This document shows positions 23,366-32,000 of a stretch of DNA of 39,448 bases, in pieces. The DNA is taken from positions 1-39,448 of the forward strand of contig QQUF01000057.1 in NCBI GenBank assembly GCA_008501735.1, given 5' to 3'. Below the pieces are notes generated by a model. It did no database searches. It was not told where the DNA came from and saw nothing but the letters and a program-made list of their open reading frames with translations. Within the stretch, counting starts at the first letter, position 1. Each line of letters starts with the position of its first letter. Both the position numbers and the translations under genes were made by a program. Origin of the DNA: Calditrichota bacterium. GTDB lineage: Bacteria > CLD3.

Positions 23366-23975
23366 TAAATTTTTTCAGCTTATGGTGGTAAATTATCCAT
23401 TCGAGTTTATTTAAAAATTCAGGTGAACTTTCTAACTTGTTTTGAATGACTTTTAACAAATCAATTGGAAGGCTCAAATTTCGCCGTATTTCGATTTCTA
23501 AAGAATTTAGTAAGACTGATACCTTTTTAGCATTAAACACTCCGAGAGTCTTTAATTTGTTGGAATTTCGGGCTATCTGATTCACATTGTTTCCAACTTT
23601 CCTGATTGCTAATTCTATCGACTGCATTTTTGATTCATTTGAAGGAATTAAAATTTTGTCCAAATAAGCAAAAACACACTTCTTTAAAAATTTCCCTGTT
23701 TTCAGCTTATGGCGTTTAGCACTTTTTTGAATTCTAAGGTTTTCTGAATTTGAAAAGGTTAATTGAAAACGTGTTTTCTTTGACCAGTAATTTTTGTGAT
23801 AATCTTTTTGGTATTCTTTCCTGTGAATTTTATTCCCGGAAAGAATTTCTTCTTCCTCTCCAAAATTACAAATTTCGATTGAATTTGAATCGAATGTCGA
23901 AAGGGATTTTAAAGGGATTATCCCTTTAACAAGATGTCGTTTATCGACAAGCAATTTTGCGGAAACTTTAACCAT
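23313..23975 (-). CDS. mobC-like: MobC-family mobilization accessory protein
   Basis: The 220-residue protein carries the MobC signature 'IRKVGNNVNQIARNSN' (124-139), preceded by a ribbon-helix-helix-like part ('RFQLTFSNSENLRIQKSAKRHKLKTGKFLK', 69-98 in pieces). MobC opens DNA at oriT and helps the relaxase. It is the first gene of the operon, so oriT is likely in the bases just upstream. Relatives are often 110-150 residues; the first 60 residues here are an extension of unknown role, with a segment 'VSAKLLVDKRHLVKGIIPLKSL' faintly like the arm-binding domain of tyrosine recombinases. The extension may be an artefact if translation starts later, but no clear internal start replaces it. Confidence 0.83.
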   Translation of the reverse strand: MVKVSAKLLVDKRHLVKGIIPLKSLSTFDSNSIEICNFGEEEEILSGNKIHRKEYQKDYHKNYWSKKTRFQLTFSNSENLRIQKSAKRHKLKTGKFLKKCVFAYLDKILIPSNESKMQSIELAIRKVGNNVNQIARNSNKLKTLGVFNAKKVSVLLNSLEIEIRRNLSLPIDLLKVIQNKLESSPEFLNKLEWIIYHHKLKKFNDCQNQKMEKYKLQKID

Positions 23976-24232
23976 AGGTTTAAATGTTTACGTAAATTTG
24001 CGTTCTTGCTATCACCTCCATCACGCCAAATTATTCTAACGGCAAAAGCATTAAAACTCAACCTGAAATTTACCACAAAATCCAAAACATCAAGCTAAAG
24101 CAAAGAGTTTAATTTTTAATAAAAACTTAGAGCTTGAAAAAATCTGAAAACAACGCAAAATATGATTAAACTCTCCATTCACACTTTTTACAGGAAGAAA
24201 TGAAAACAAGTCTTAGGAATCATTCCGATTTT
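23976..24232. other. Candidate oriT region upstream of mobC
   Basis: This 257-bp gap has inverted repeats: TTTACGTAAA at about 23988-23997, CAAGCT/AGCTTG (24091-24096 and 24131-24136) and AGAGTTTAAT/ATTAAACTCT (24104-24113 and 24165-24174). In mobilizable elements oriT usually lies directly before mobC and has such repeats next to the nick. I cannot name the nick site. Confidence 0.4.
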
Positions 24233-25162
24233 TTAATCCTGCCTTGTTTGAATGAAGAATTCGTTGAAATCTTTATAGTTTTTATAAATTTCTCTCTGGT
24301 CTTTGACCTGAATATTTTTCAAAGTCTTAAATTTTTGAGTCGCTTCTTCTCCTGCTTTGTCGTTATCCAAAAATAAATTTACTTCTGTGTAATTATGCTT
24401 TTCTAAAAACAGCATTGCTCTTTTGGTTAAAGCGACAGAATTAAGCACGAGAATATCACTTCCCTGCTCTTTCTCCTCGAAGTAAGACAAATGAGCCAAG
24501 AAATCAAAAAAGCCTTCAAATACGTTAATTTCTGTTCGTTTCTCATTTTTTAGAAAAACTGTTAAATCCTTATGTCCAAAACAGCCTCCTAAGAATTTAT
24601 TTTTCCACTCAAAAGAAGAATCGGAATTATTTTTAAAAGCAACTGCAAAGTAAGTTTTTTGATTTTTGAGATTCCTAAAGTAAATCTCCTGTAAATATTT
24701 TCGGGCAATTTCAATTTTGATTTCTCTCGATTCAACGTAATCAATCAGAGCTTCATTTTTCAAAGGTTTAACACGAATGATTTTAAATTGCTTCTTTGGA
24801 GATGAAATTTCTTTCTTTGAATTTTCTGATGAAAATTGTTTTTGCTCAGGAAAAGAAAAAAGAGAATCTTTTTGTTTGTCTTGAGGTTGATAACTGGACT
24901 CTAAAGTCTCTAAGATTTGAGAAATTGTGCCTTGTTTGAGTTCTAAAAATAAATCAATAATTCTTCCTCCTGAAACTCCGTCTGATTTGCCGAAGTCATA
25001 CCAACGATTTGTTTCAAGATTAATTTTAAAACTTGCTGTTTCTTCCTTTCGGAAAGGACTCTTAAACCAAATGTCTGAACCTCGTTTTTTTCCCTCTTCA
25101 AAATTTAAAATTGTTTTGACTATTTCTTGAATAGGTAATTCGTTTGCTTGGTCACAATTCAT
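24233..25162 (-). CDS. TOPRIM primase-like protein, zinc site lost
   Basis: The 309-residue protein resembles DnaG-type primases of Bacteroidota mobilizable plasmids. The N-terminal CHC2-like fold is visible ('SPFRKEETASFKINLETNRWYDFG', about 35-58 in two parts), but the zinc-binding Cys/His are replaced by S, R and others, as known for this subgroup. The TOPRIM domain follows with E216 ('INVFEGFFDFL') and D266-x-D268 ('LFLDNDKAGEEA'), the metal-binding acids. It could lay RNA primers at the plasmid origin or on the transferred single strand. It lies directly beyond the origin, on the same strand as rep. Confidence 0.8.
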   Translation of the reverse strand: MNCDQANELPIQEIVKTILNFEEGKKRGSDIWFKSPFRKEETASFKINLETNRWYDFGKSDGVSGGRIIDLFLELKQGTISQILETLESSYQPQDKQKDSLFSFPEQKQFSSENSKKEISSPKKQFKIIRVKPLKNEALIDYVESREIKIEIARKYLQEIYFRNLKNQKTYFAVAFKNNSDSSFEWKNKFLGGCFGHKDLTVFLKNEKRTEINVFEGFFDFLAHLSYFEEKEQGSDILVLNSVALTKRAMLFLEKHNYTEVNLFLDNDKAGEEATQKFKTLKNIQVKDQREIYKNYKDFNEFFIQTRQD

Positions 25163-25630
25163 AAAATATTAGGTTCTCTAAAATTTGATTTATCCTAAAA
25201 GATTTTATCAAATAAAACCTTTTTTTGAAAGTAGTTTTTCTTTCTCTTTTCATTAGCAAAAATTTGAACAATTTCTTCTCTAATTTTCTTCAAAATCCGA
25301 TAGGATTTTTCTCTTTCATTTTTTGAAAAAAAAGACAACAGCAAATAAATGCTTTTTTGAGTTATCCACAATTTTTTAGAAAGGCAAAACAGTTGTTGTT
25401 TTTTATAGTATTTAAATACAGGTATTAAGGCATTTTTTAACGTGCCATAAGTCTCTTATCTAAAGGGTTTATGAAGAGTAAGAAAAAAAAAAGGTCGCCG
25501 TTTATACGATTCTAATTTAAAAAAGGTCGCCGTTTATACGATTCTAATTTAAAAAAGGTCGCCGTTTATACGATTCTAATTTAAAAAAGGTCGCCGTTTA
25601 TACGATTCTAAAATATTGTATTTTTTGGAA
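25163..25630. other. Vegetative replication origin (oriV): DnaA box, AT-rich region and iterons
   Basis: This 468-bp gene-free stretch contains a perfect DnaA box, TTATCCACA (25362-25370), long A/T-rich segments suited to strand opening, and four iterons (25493-25610). All features of a theta-type iteron origin are present. It lies between the 3' end of rep and the primase gene, rather than upstream of rep as in most iteron plasmids. Confidence 0.85.
25493..25610 (+). repeat. Four exact 22-bp iterons at 32-bp spacing
   Basis: The unit GGTCGCCGTTTATACGATTC plus TA occurs at 25493, 25525, 25557 and 25589, with identical 10-bp A/T spacers between copies. The 32-bp period equals about three helical turns, so all copies face the same side of the DNA, as Rep-binding iterons do. 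The last copy ends 20 bp from the rep stop codon. Confidence 0.93.
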
Positions 25631-27094
25631 CTATTTTCCAGAATTTATTACTTTGTAAAAGGTTACGAAAAAAGCAGTGTTTTCTTCTAAAAATTGTTTG
25701 ATTTCTTGAGGTTCTAATTTCAATTTTCGATACTTTGTTGTGAAGTGTTTTTTCTTTGCTATTTCGAGGAAATTAGATTTTTCTTCATCTGAAAATTTAT
25801 CGAATTCTTTAAAAAATAATTCTCTTTCTTGAAGGTCTTTTTCTCTTCTTTTTTGCTCTTCTTCTTTTTCTTTAGCTTCTATTTTTTCTTTAGATTTTAG
25901 AACTTCTTTTTTACTCTTTTCTTCTTCCATTTTATTCAAATAGGATTCAGGAACTTCATCGTTTTTGATAAGATTCCAAAGGTAAGCTCCATCACTTTTT
26001 ATAGCTTTTATTTGTCCACTTAGACTTAGGTTTTTGACTAATTCAAAAATAGTGATTCTTTCCAAAAGATAATCTTCAAAAGAAGTTTGTTTAAAGTTAT
26101 ATTTTGTTTGAACAAATTCTGCGAGAGCTTTTTCACGTTTTTCAATCAAAGTATCAACGGCTCTTTGATTGATTCCAATTTCAAGTAATTTTTTACCAAT
26201 ATTTTCAATTTGGGAAGAGGGGCTTTCTTCTATCAAAATCTCATCACTTGCTTTAAAAAACCAAACTTGATATTTGCCAACAGCTATTTTTTTATAAGAA
26301 AAGTTGTCTAAAAAACCTTTTTTAATAAGTTCTTTACTTGCTTTGGTAATCTTTTGTTTTAAGTGTTTGATTTCTTGATTGGTTTCTAATCCGATGAAAT
26401 TTTCGGCTAAATCTCTTAATTCAAAGAAATAAGGGGATTTTATGTAAAATCTCTTGTCCAAGATTCTGAATAGTTTCTTTGCAATAGGGAAGCTCAAACT
26501 AAAGTAAAAATGACTGTCAAGATTTTTAATGTATTGAGCTTGTAGAGATTCAAAATAACTATCTGTAAAGATGATAAAACTTTTAAACAATGGTTGTTGA
26601 AGTGAGTTCGCCCCTGATTCGTTGTAGATTTGATACTCTTGGACTATTCCGACACCTCTTGAAAGCAATTGTTTTTTTTCATTGTGCCAAAAGGAGTTTT
26701 CGTATTCGATTTTTACGGCACTTAAAATTTTTAAATCATTTTCAAGTCTATTGTAGTATTGCTTAGTATTTGCATAATTCATTCGCCTTAATAATTCGGC
26801 TCTTGTGAAAAAGACGCTTTTATTTGTGAAATTACTCTGGATTTTGCAAAGTTCAATTAAAATGAGAAGAGTATCTTCTGTTGATGGAGTTGGTAATCCC
26901 AATTTGAAATGTCCTCCTATTGTCCATTTTTTAACAATTTTTTCGCCAGTATGGTCTTTTTCGATTCTAGTAATTGTTTTTGATTGTTTTAAATCTTTTT
27001 TATTTGAAATAGAAGCAAAAGGAAATTCGACAAGATTCATATCATCTTTTCCTTGCCTCTTAGGAGGTTGATTTTTTTCTTTCGGTGTATTCAT
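25631..27094 (-). CDS. rep: Plasmid replication initiator (RepA/RPA-like winged-helix protein)
   Basis: The 487-residue protein begins with the pattern of replication initiator A proteins ('MNLVEFPFASIS', 19-30; 'GLPTPSTEDTLLILIELCK'), followed by two winged-helix-like regions with 'LLRRMNYANTKQYYNRLENDLK' and 'FPIAKKLFRILDKRFYIKSPYFFELRDLAE'. The C-terminal 150 residues contain a long charged coiled coil (EEEKSKKEVLKSKEKIEAKE). It would bind the iterons 20 bp past its own stop codon and open the origin with DnaA. An inverted repeat just before the start (27103-27138) shares the iteron core, so it probably represses its own synthesis. The RBS is poor (GGAA), fitting a low-copy plasmid. Confidence 0.83.
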   Translation of the reverse strand: MNTPKEKNQPPKRQGKDDMNLVEFPFASISNKKDLKQSKTITRIEKDHTGEKIVKKWTIGGHFKLGLPTPSTEDTLLILIELCKIQSNFTNKSVFFTRAELLRRMNYANTKQYYNRLENDLKILSAVKIEYENSFWHNEKKQLLSRGVGIVQEYQIYNESGANSLQQPLFKSFIIFTDSYFESLQAQYIKNLDSHFYFSLSFPIAKKLFRILDKRFYIKSPYFFELRDLAENFIGLETNQEIKHLKQKITKASKELIKKGFLDNFSYKKIAVGKYQVWFFKASDEILIEESPSSQIENIGKKLLEIGINQRAVDTLIEKREKALAEFVQTKYNFKQTSFEDYLLERITIFELVKNLSLSGQIKAIKSDGAYLWNLIKNDEVPESYLNKMEEEKSKKEVLKSKEKIEAKEKEEEQKRREKDLQERELFFKEFDKFSDEEKSNFLEIAKKKHFTTKYRKLKLEPQEIKQFLEENTAFFVTFYKVINSGK

Positions 27095-27102
27095 AACAAG
27101 TT

Positions 27103-27138
27103 CCGTTATTGTTTTATTGGTTAGAAATGCAATAACGG
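27103..27138. promoter_or_regulatory. Inverted-repeat operator before rep, with iteron-like core
   Basis: CCGTTATTG (27103-27111) and CAATAACGG (27130-27138) are perfect inverted 9-mers. The right arm on the minus strand reads TGCCGTTATTG, sharing GCCGTT-AT with the iteron core GCCGTTTAT. Rep dimers of iteron plasmids typically bind such sites to autorepress; that is inferred here. Confidence 0.6.
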
Positions 27139-27152
27139 CAATATTACATTTC

Positions 27153-27190
27153 TAATATTATTTGAACAGTTTTATATTCAAATAATATTA
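27153..27190. promoter_or_regulatory. Candidate centromere/operator site at the 3' side of parAB (parS-like 1)
   Basis: TAATATTATTTGAA (27153-27166) and TTCAAATAATATTA (27177-27190) are perfect inverted 14-mers around a 10-bp core (CAGTTTTATA). The right arm includes the stop codon of the partition gene at 27188. The core and inner arms match the repeat at 28331-28372, on the other side of parA. Confidence 0.6.
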
Positions 27191-27475
27191 GCTTCTTTCT
27201 CGTGCTAAATCAACAATATTATTGTTGATTTTTTCAGAGTCCTTATTTAACTCCTGCTCCAAAAGAGCTATAGCGATTCTACACAAATAAGAGTCACTTA
27301 TTCCTTTACGGAGTAGTAATCTAATTTTGGCTTTTGATTCTTTAATTTTTTGTAAATCACTTTCATAAATGTAAATACTTTTATTCTTTTTTACATCATC
27401 GATTAGTTGGTCGGAGTGAGATAAAATTTCCTCTTTATCTCTTTTTTGAATAAACTTGAGTGCTTTTCTAGTCAT
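27188..27475 (-). CDS. parB-like: Small ParA partner, centromere-binding protein (ParB/ParG-like role)
   Basis: This basic 95-residue protein starts one base after the parA stop, the standard position of the centromere-binding partner of a ParA ATPase. The sequence ('IYIYESDLQKIKESKAKIRLLLRKGISDSYLCRIAIALLEQEL') suggests a ribbon-helix-helix fold: a strand followed by two helices. The basic N-terminal tail (TRKALKFIQKRDKEE) would fit a ParA-stimulating arm, as in ParG. The family is not identified by sequence alone. Two matching inverted repeats flank the operon and are its likely binding sites. Confidence 0.75.
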   Translation of the reverse strand: MTRKALKFIQKRDKEEILSHSDQLIDDVKKNKSIYIYESDLQKIKESKAKIRLLLRKGISDSYLCRIAIALLEQELNKDSEKINNNIVDLARERS

Positions 27476-27476
27476 T

Positions 27477-28274
27477 TTATTTCCAGTTAGTTAGTATATG
27501 ATTACCAAATTTTTCATAAGCAATTTTGGCTTTTGATTTTTTGTATGTAGGGTCTGACATAAGATTAATAAAATTGGCTTGTGAGTTTCTTATGTTTTGG
27601 TCTATCGGAATTCTTGTTTCAAATATTTTATCAATGCTTTCCAATTGATTAGAATATTCTTCTAATTCTGCCTGAATCTTAGTTGCTCGTGGGTTAAACA
27701 TTGTGTAGAGAACTATAAAATTTTCAAACTCCTCTCCTTTAATATCCCAAATTAGAGGTATTGCAAGAGAAAGCCCATCTATTGAATAAAAATCAAAAAT
27801 ACTTGGTAGAATTATGTAGTCCGCTACATCTATCGAGTTTTCTACATAAACACTAAGGTCAGCAGGGCAATCGATAATTAAATAATCAAAGTCATTTTGA
27901 ATAGGTTTAAGGATTTTCCCTAAAACCTTTGACCTCTCTTTTGAATGTAAAAATATACTATCCTTAAATTGTTCCATTTTTAAAGTCGCTGGCAGAATTG
28001 AAATATTGTCGGAATTCTTCGTCTTCCTTATAACCTGCTTAACAATATTTTTTTTGCTCTCTACAACGTATTTATGAAAAACATCATACATTGTCAGTCC
28101 TTCTGTTTTACTTCCCATACGTAAATCTAAAAAGTTCTTTGTAATGTTAGCTTGCGGATCAATATCTAAAATTAAAACACTTTTTCCCTGTGAGGCGAGA
28201 TAGCAAGAAATATTGATTGCTGTTGTTGTTTTAGCAACTCCACCTTTGGCATTTGTTACTGTTATTTTAATCAT
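27477..28274 (-). CDS. parA: ParA partition ATPase
   Basis: The 265-residue protein has the deviant Walker A of ParA/MinD ATPases, 'KGGVAKTTTA' (10-19), motif 'LILDIDPQANITKNF' and 'FDYLIIDCPADLSVYVENSI' as Walker B. It has no N-terminal HTH, so it is of the short (type Ib) class whose partner binds the operator. It would form ATP-dependent patterns on the nucleoid to separate plasmid copies. RBS AAGGT precedes the ATG. Autoregulation by the small partner through the repeat at 28331-28372 is likely. Confidence 0.93.
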   Translation of the reverse strand: MIKITVTNAKGGVAKTTTAINISCYLASQGKSVLILDIDPQANITKNFLDLRMGSKTEGLTMYDVFHKYVVESKKNIVKQVIRKTKNSDNISILPATLKMEQFKDSIFLHSKERSKVLGKILKPIQNDFDYLIIDCPADLSVYVENSIDVADYIILPSIFDFYSIDGLSLAIPLIWDIKGEEFENFIVLYTMFNPRATKIQAELEEYSNQLESIDKIFETRIPIDQNIRNSQANFINLMSDPTYKKSKAKIAYEKFGNHILTNWK

Positions 28275-28330
28275 TATTAAACCTTGTTTGATAAATTCAG
28301 GTGTAAATATATCATACTTTTGAATAAATT

Positions 28331-28372
28331 ACAAATATTTTTTGAATGGTTTTCTATTCAAAAAATATTTGT
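28331..28372. promoter_or_regulatory. Candidate centromere/operator site upstream of parA (parS-like 2)
   Basis: ACAAATATTTTTTGAA (28331-28346) and its perfect inverse TTCAAAAAATATTTGT (28357-28372) surround a 10-bp core TGGTTTTCTA. The inner pattern TTTGAA-N10-TTCAAA is shared with the site at 27153-27190, and the two cores agree at most positions. It lies 57 bp before the parA start, in promoter position. Confidence 0.65.
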
Positions 28373-28412
28373 TTTGTTCTCCCTTTACACTTCCCAATAG
28401 AAGTATAACTAG

Positions 28413-28448
28413 ATAAAAAAAGCCCACTGAAAATTAATTCAGTGGGCT
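28413..28448 (-). terminator. Rho-independent terminator of the secreted-protein operon
   Basis: AGCCCACTGAA (28421-28431) pairs exactly with TTCAGTGGGCT (28438-28448); on the minus strand a run of seven T follows. It lies 38 bp past the stop of the gene at 28486-29013. Confidence 0.93.
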
Positions 28449-28485
28449 AAAGGTATTTGAGAAAAGAAAAGTGAGAAAGGTATTT

Positions 28486-29013
28486 TTATCTGTATTCGTA
28501 GATAATTTTACAATTTGAGATTCCTGAAATTGTCATTCCGTATTCATCTAACTTCTTGAAAGTTATCAGAAATTCGCTAAAATCAATTTCACTGGATTTT
28601 TTCAGCTTTACAAATTCTGAAATATCACATCTCACTTTGCCATTGTGAGCAGGACGTAATGAATAACTGTTTTGGAATTCTCCCGAACTTCCACCGCTTG
28701 TAAGAATCGGTGTAATTGTTACTTCAAGAACTTTGCCTTGTGGAACTGTTCCAACTAAATCAATTTCAAAACTTGCGTAAGACACTTTATCACAGTTTGA
28801 AATTGTGTTTGGCATTGAATAACTGACTGTGTAAGAAGAAAGACCAAATGTGTGTAAAATCTCACTTTGTAAACTTGAGTAATTTCCTGTTAAAGAACTG
28901 CTCGAAGAATCAGCAGGTGAAAGAGTTGAGTAACTTGAAAAACTCTGCGTTAATTCTTCTGCAAAAAGATTTGTTGTGGCAAAAATTAAAATTGCAAAAA
29001 TTAAAGTTTTCAT
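28486..29013 (-). CDS. Secreted hypothetical protein
   Basis: The 175-residue protein begins with a clear Sec signal peptide ('MKTLIFAILIFATTNLFA', cleavage after residue 18). The mature part is serine-rich at first (SSYSTLSPADSSSSSLTG), then beta-rich with two cysteine-containing segments ('SNCDKVSYASFEIDL', 'SNCKIIYEYR'). I do not recognise a domain. It has no T9SS tail. The RBS GGAAGGAG fits, and it follows the 5.1-kb peptidase gene by 14 bp, so it is the third gene of the exported operon. Confidence 0.8.
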   Translation of the reverse strand: MKTLIFAILIFATTNLFAEELTQSFSSYSTLSPADSSSSSLTGNYSSLQSEILHTFGLSSYTVSYSMPNTISNCDKVSYASFEIDLVGTVPQGKVLEVTITPILTSGGSSGEFQNSYSLRPAHNGKVRCDISEFVKLKKSSEIDFSEFLITFKKLDEYGMTISGISNCKIIYEYR

Positions 29014-29027
29014 TGTTTTCTCCTTCC

Positions 29028-32000
29028 TTATTTGAGGAATGTTAATTTTTTAGTTTTGACAAATTTACCTGCTTTGATTCGGTAAAAATAAACTCCACTT
29101 GAAACAAGTCTGCTTCTTGAGTTCAAACCGCTCCAACGAACTTGGTGAAAACCAGTTTGGTATTTTTTATCAACAAGAGTTATCACTTTTTGACCAAGAA
29201 TGTTGTAAATGTCAATTCGAACATCTACCTCTGCAGGAATTCCAAATTTAATCATTGTTGTCGGGTTAAAAGGATTCGGATAATTTTGAGAAAGTGAAAA
29301 TTCTGTAGGAACAAGATTCCCTGCTATTTTTGTAATTGAACCTTCCCAAGGATCAACATTCAAAAAGCAAGAAATTGTGAAATTCTTAGAATATTCTGCA
29401 ACATCACTTATTAAGGTTTCACTTGAATCTGCCCAATAGTTTCCATCTCCATCAACATCAATATTAGAGTTTTCGTTCCAAATCAAGTAATCACTTTTTT
29501 CAAAGTAAATTGAGTTATCACCTCTAGTCTCACAACTAGTTCCGAAGTCAAAACTATAAGCGTCTGTGTTATTCTCTTTGATAAGAATTGCTGTGGCTGA
29601 ATAGCCGATTGCCGTTGAACGCATTGTAACTGTTGGTGTGCTTTCTTCAAGGTGTTCATTTCTATCAAAAATAATTCCGTAAGTCATCATTTGGTAAATA
29701 CTTTCACCTTGAATTGTATTTGCGGTATCAGCTTCTGCTATCCCAATCTCAACTTCCAAATCATTGTTGTTGTAGAATTTCATTCCACCTTGAGCAAAAT
29801 CTTCAATCTTGTTTTCCTGATAACTGATTTTACTACCAACTGTTTTGTAATGATAAATTCCGTATTGACTTGATTCAGATTGACCACCTGAAAGATAATT
29901 CGATTTCACTACCATTTCAGAATTATCAGTAGCTCTATCAAGATATATTCCATACTTCACATTTGTAGCTGAATTGTAAGCAATTGAATCTAAATCGGAA
30001 TCTTCACTTAGGTAAATCGCATTGTTGATTAGACTACTCGTCGAACCTGTAATTGTGTTACCTGTGATTGCTCCAGTTACATTACTGTCTTTTAAATAAA
30101 TTGCATCAAGAACAGTTCCACTGAATGAATTGTTTCTAACATAGATTGAATCAACAGCTTCTTCTATTTGAATACCTGAACTAAAAATATTGTCAACTAT
30201 ATTCTGACTTGAATTAATAATCCAGACTCCAAATTGTGAAATCTTATCAAACGTATTTCCAGATATATCTACTGAAGCACCTTTTACATAAATTCCAAAA
30301 GTATTTCCTTTATTACCATCAAAAGTATTTCCTGTTATCGTTACCAGATTATTAGTATCTGTAAAATCAATGTAAACACAATATTTCCATTTGAGTTGTG
30401 GAGAAACCGAATTCCTTGCTATTGTGTTTCTGTTAATGTCTAAAGCAAAGGAGTTGCCGTGAGCATAAATTCCTTTATCATTAAAATCAAGTATTTGACA
30501 TTCTGAAATTTCAATTTCGACAGAGGAAGAAACAGTGTCAAATTCAATTCCATTTTTAGGAGAAATTATATCAACGTATTTTAAGGTTTGATTAGTTGTA
30601 ACGTCTAAATACCTAATTCCATACCAAGCTAAAGGAGGACTGTAATGTTGAAGAGAAATTTTACCATCTAAAAGAGAATCCGAAAGGAATTTAATAGTTC
30701 CCTTACAGATTAATTCGACCAAGGTTGAAGCAGCATCTTCCGATGAAGGACTTGTTGTGTCTTGGAATTTAGTAATAACTGTCGTTCCTCGTTCAATAAA
30801 AAGAGTATCTACCTCTGATACCTCAAAATCATTTTTTAGGATTATATTTCCACTCCAAGTTACATTAGATGTAGTAACACCTCCATTAATCGAATCATCT
30901 ATTTTGATTTCTGCTTCTTCTGTTCCTCCATAATATCCCATATTAATTCTTCTTCCATTTGGTAAAGGCTCGTTTGTGAAATCACCATACAATTCTCCGA
31001 ATAATTCATTTGAATAAGGAATTCCTGTATCAATACAAGGTGAAGGTGTTACACCTCCTAAAGTATCTATCCAAAGTGCATCGTAATTTGAAGTAAGTTC
31101 ATAATCAATTGTGTCTGCAAAAAGTGGGTCTGTAAAAAGAACATCCTTTAACAAGTAGGTGTTTGAATCAGCTATCGAAATTCCTGAAACATTATCGAAA
31201 CAGGAATTATAAATGTCGAATTCATAATCTATTGGATTAATTAATCCGTTTTTCCAGTTTGAGTTTGAAAATATATTGTTAATTCCTACAGATTTTCCCC
31301 ATTCACTTCCCGAAACAATGGCAATTGTATCTACTCCTACAATTGTGTTATTAACAAACTTAGTATCATCTAATTTCTGACCGCTAATCCCAATTTCACC
31401 ATTCCCTTTTATCAAATTATTTCTTACTAAAATCGAGTCACTTATCGAAATGGCGATATTAAAACAGTTTAAAAACATTGAATTCTCGATTATTCCAAAT
31501 GGTGATTTGCTTGCGGTAGTTAAATCGATTTTAGAGCCTATACCGCAATTTTCAATTTCTAGGTTAGATAATAAGTAGAATGCATTACTATTATCTGTTT
31601 CAGTTTCTCCTGAATTGCTATTTATCCAAACTGCAATACTATCTACTTCATAGAAATCACTATTTTCTATGAAGATTGAATCAATTAAAGAAGCTTTAAT
31701 GCCAATTAAAGAACTATCAATTGATATTCCATCTATTAACAAAGGATTAGAGTAAAAATTATCTATACTTATTCCAATACTATCAATATTAGAAAAAGTA
31801 GAATTAATTAAATTGAATTCCTCATTATTACTTCCAAATCCAGACAAATTAACTCCAATAGTAGTTTCGCTTATATTCAAACCTGAAAGTTCAATTTTCG
31901 AGGAACTAGAACTCTTTACATTAATTCCTATATTGTTTATATCTTTTAAAGTTAAATTCCTAAAGATTAAAGAATCTGCTGAATAAATTCCACTAACTTC

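Noticed and set aside
25493-25610. Regular repeats resembling a CRISPR array
   Set aside because: The spacers are only 10 bp, identical A/T runs, and no cas gene is present. They fit iterons at 32-bp spacing beside rep and a DnaA box.
28848-29045. 65-residue plus-strand frame over the signal-peptide end of a secreted protein gene
   Set aside because: Opposite strand of a well-supported gene with signal peptide; no RBS.
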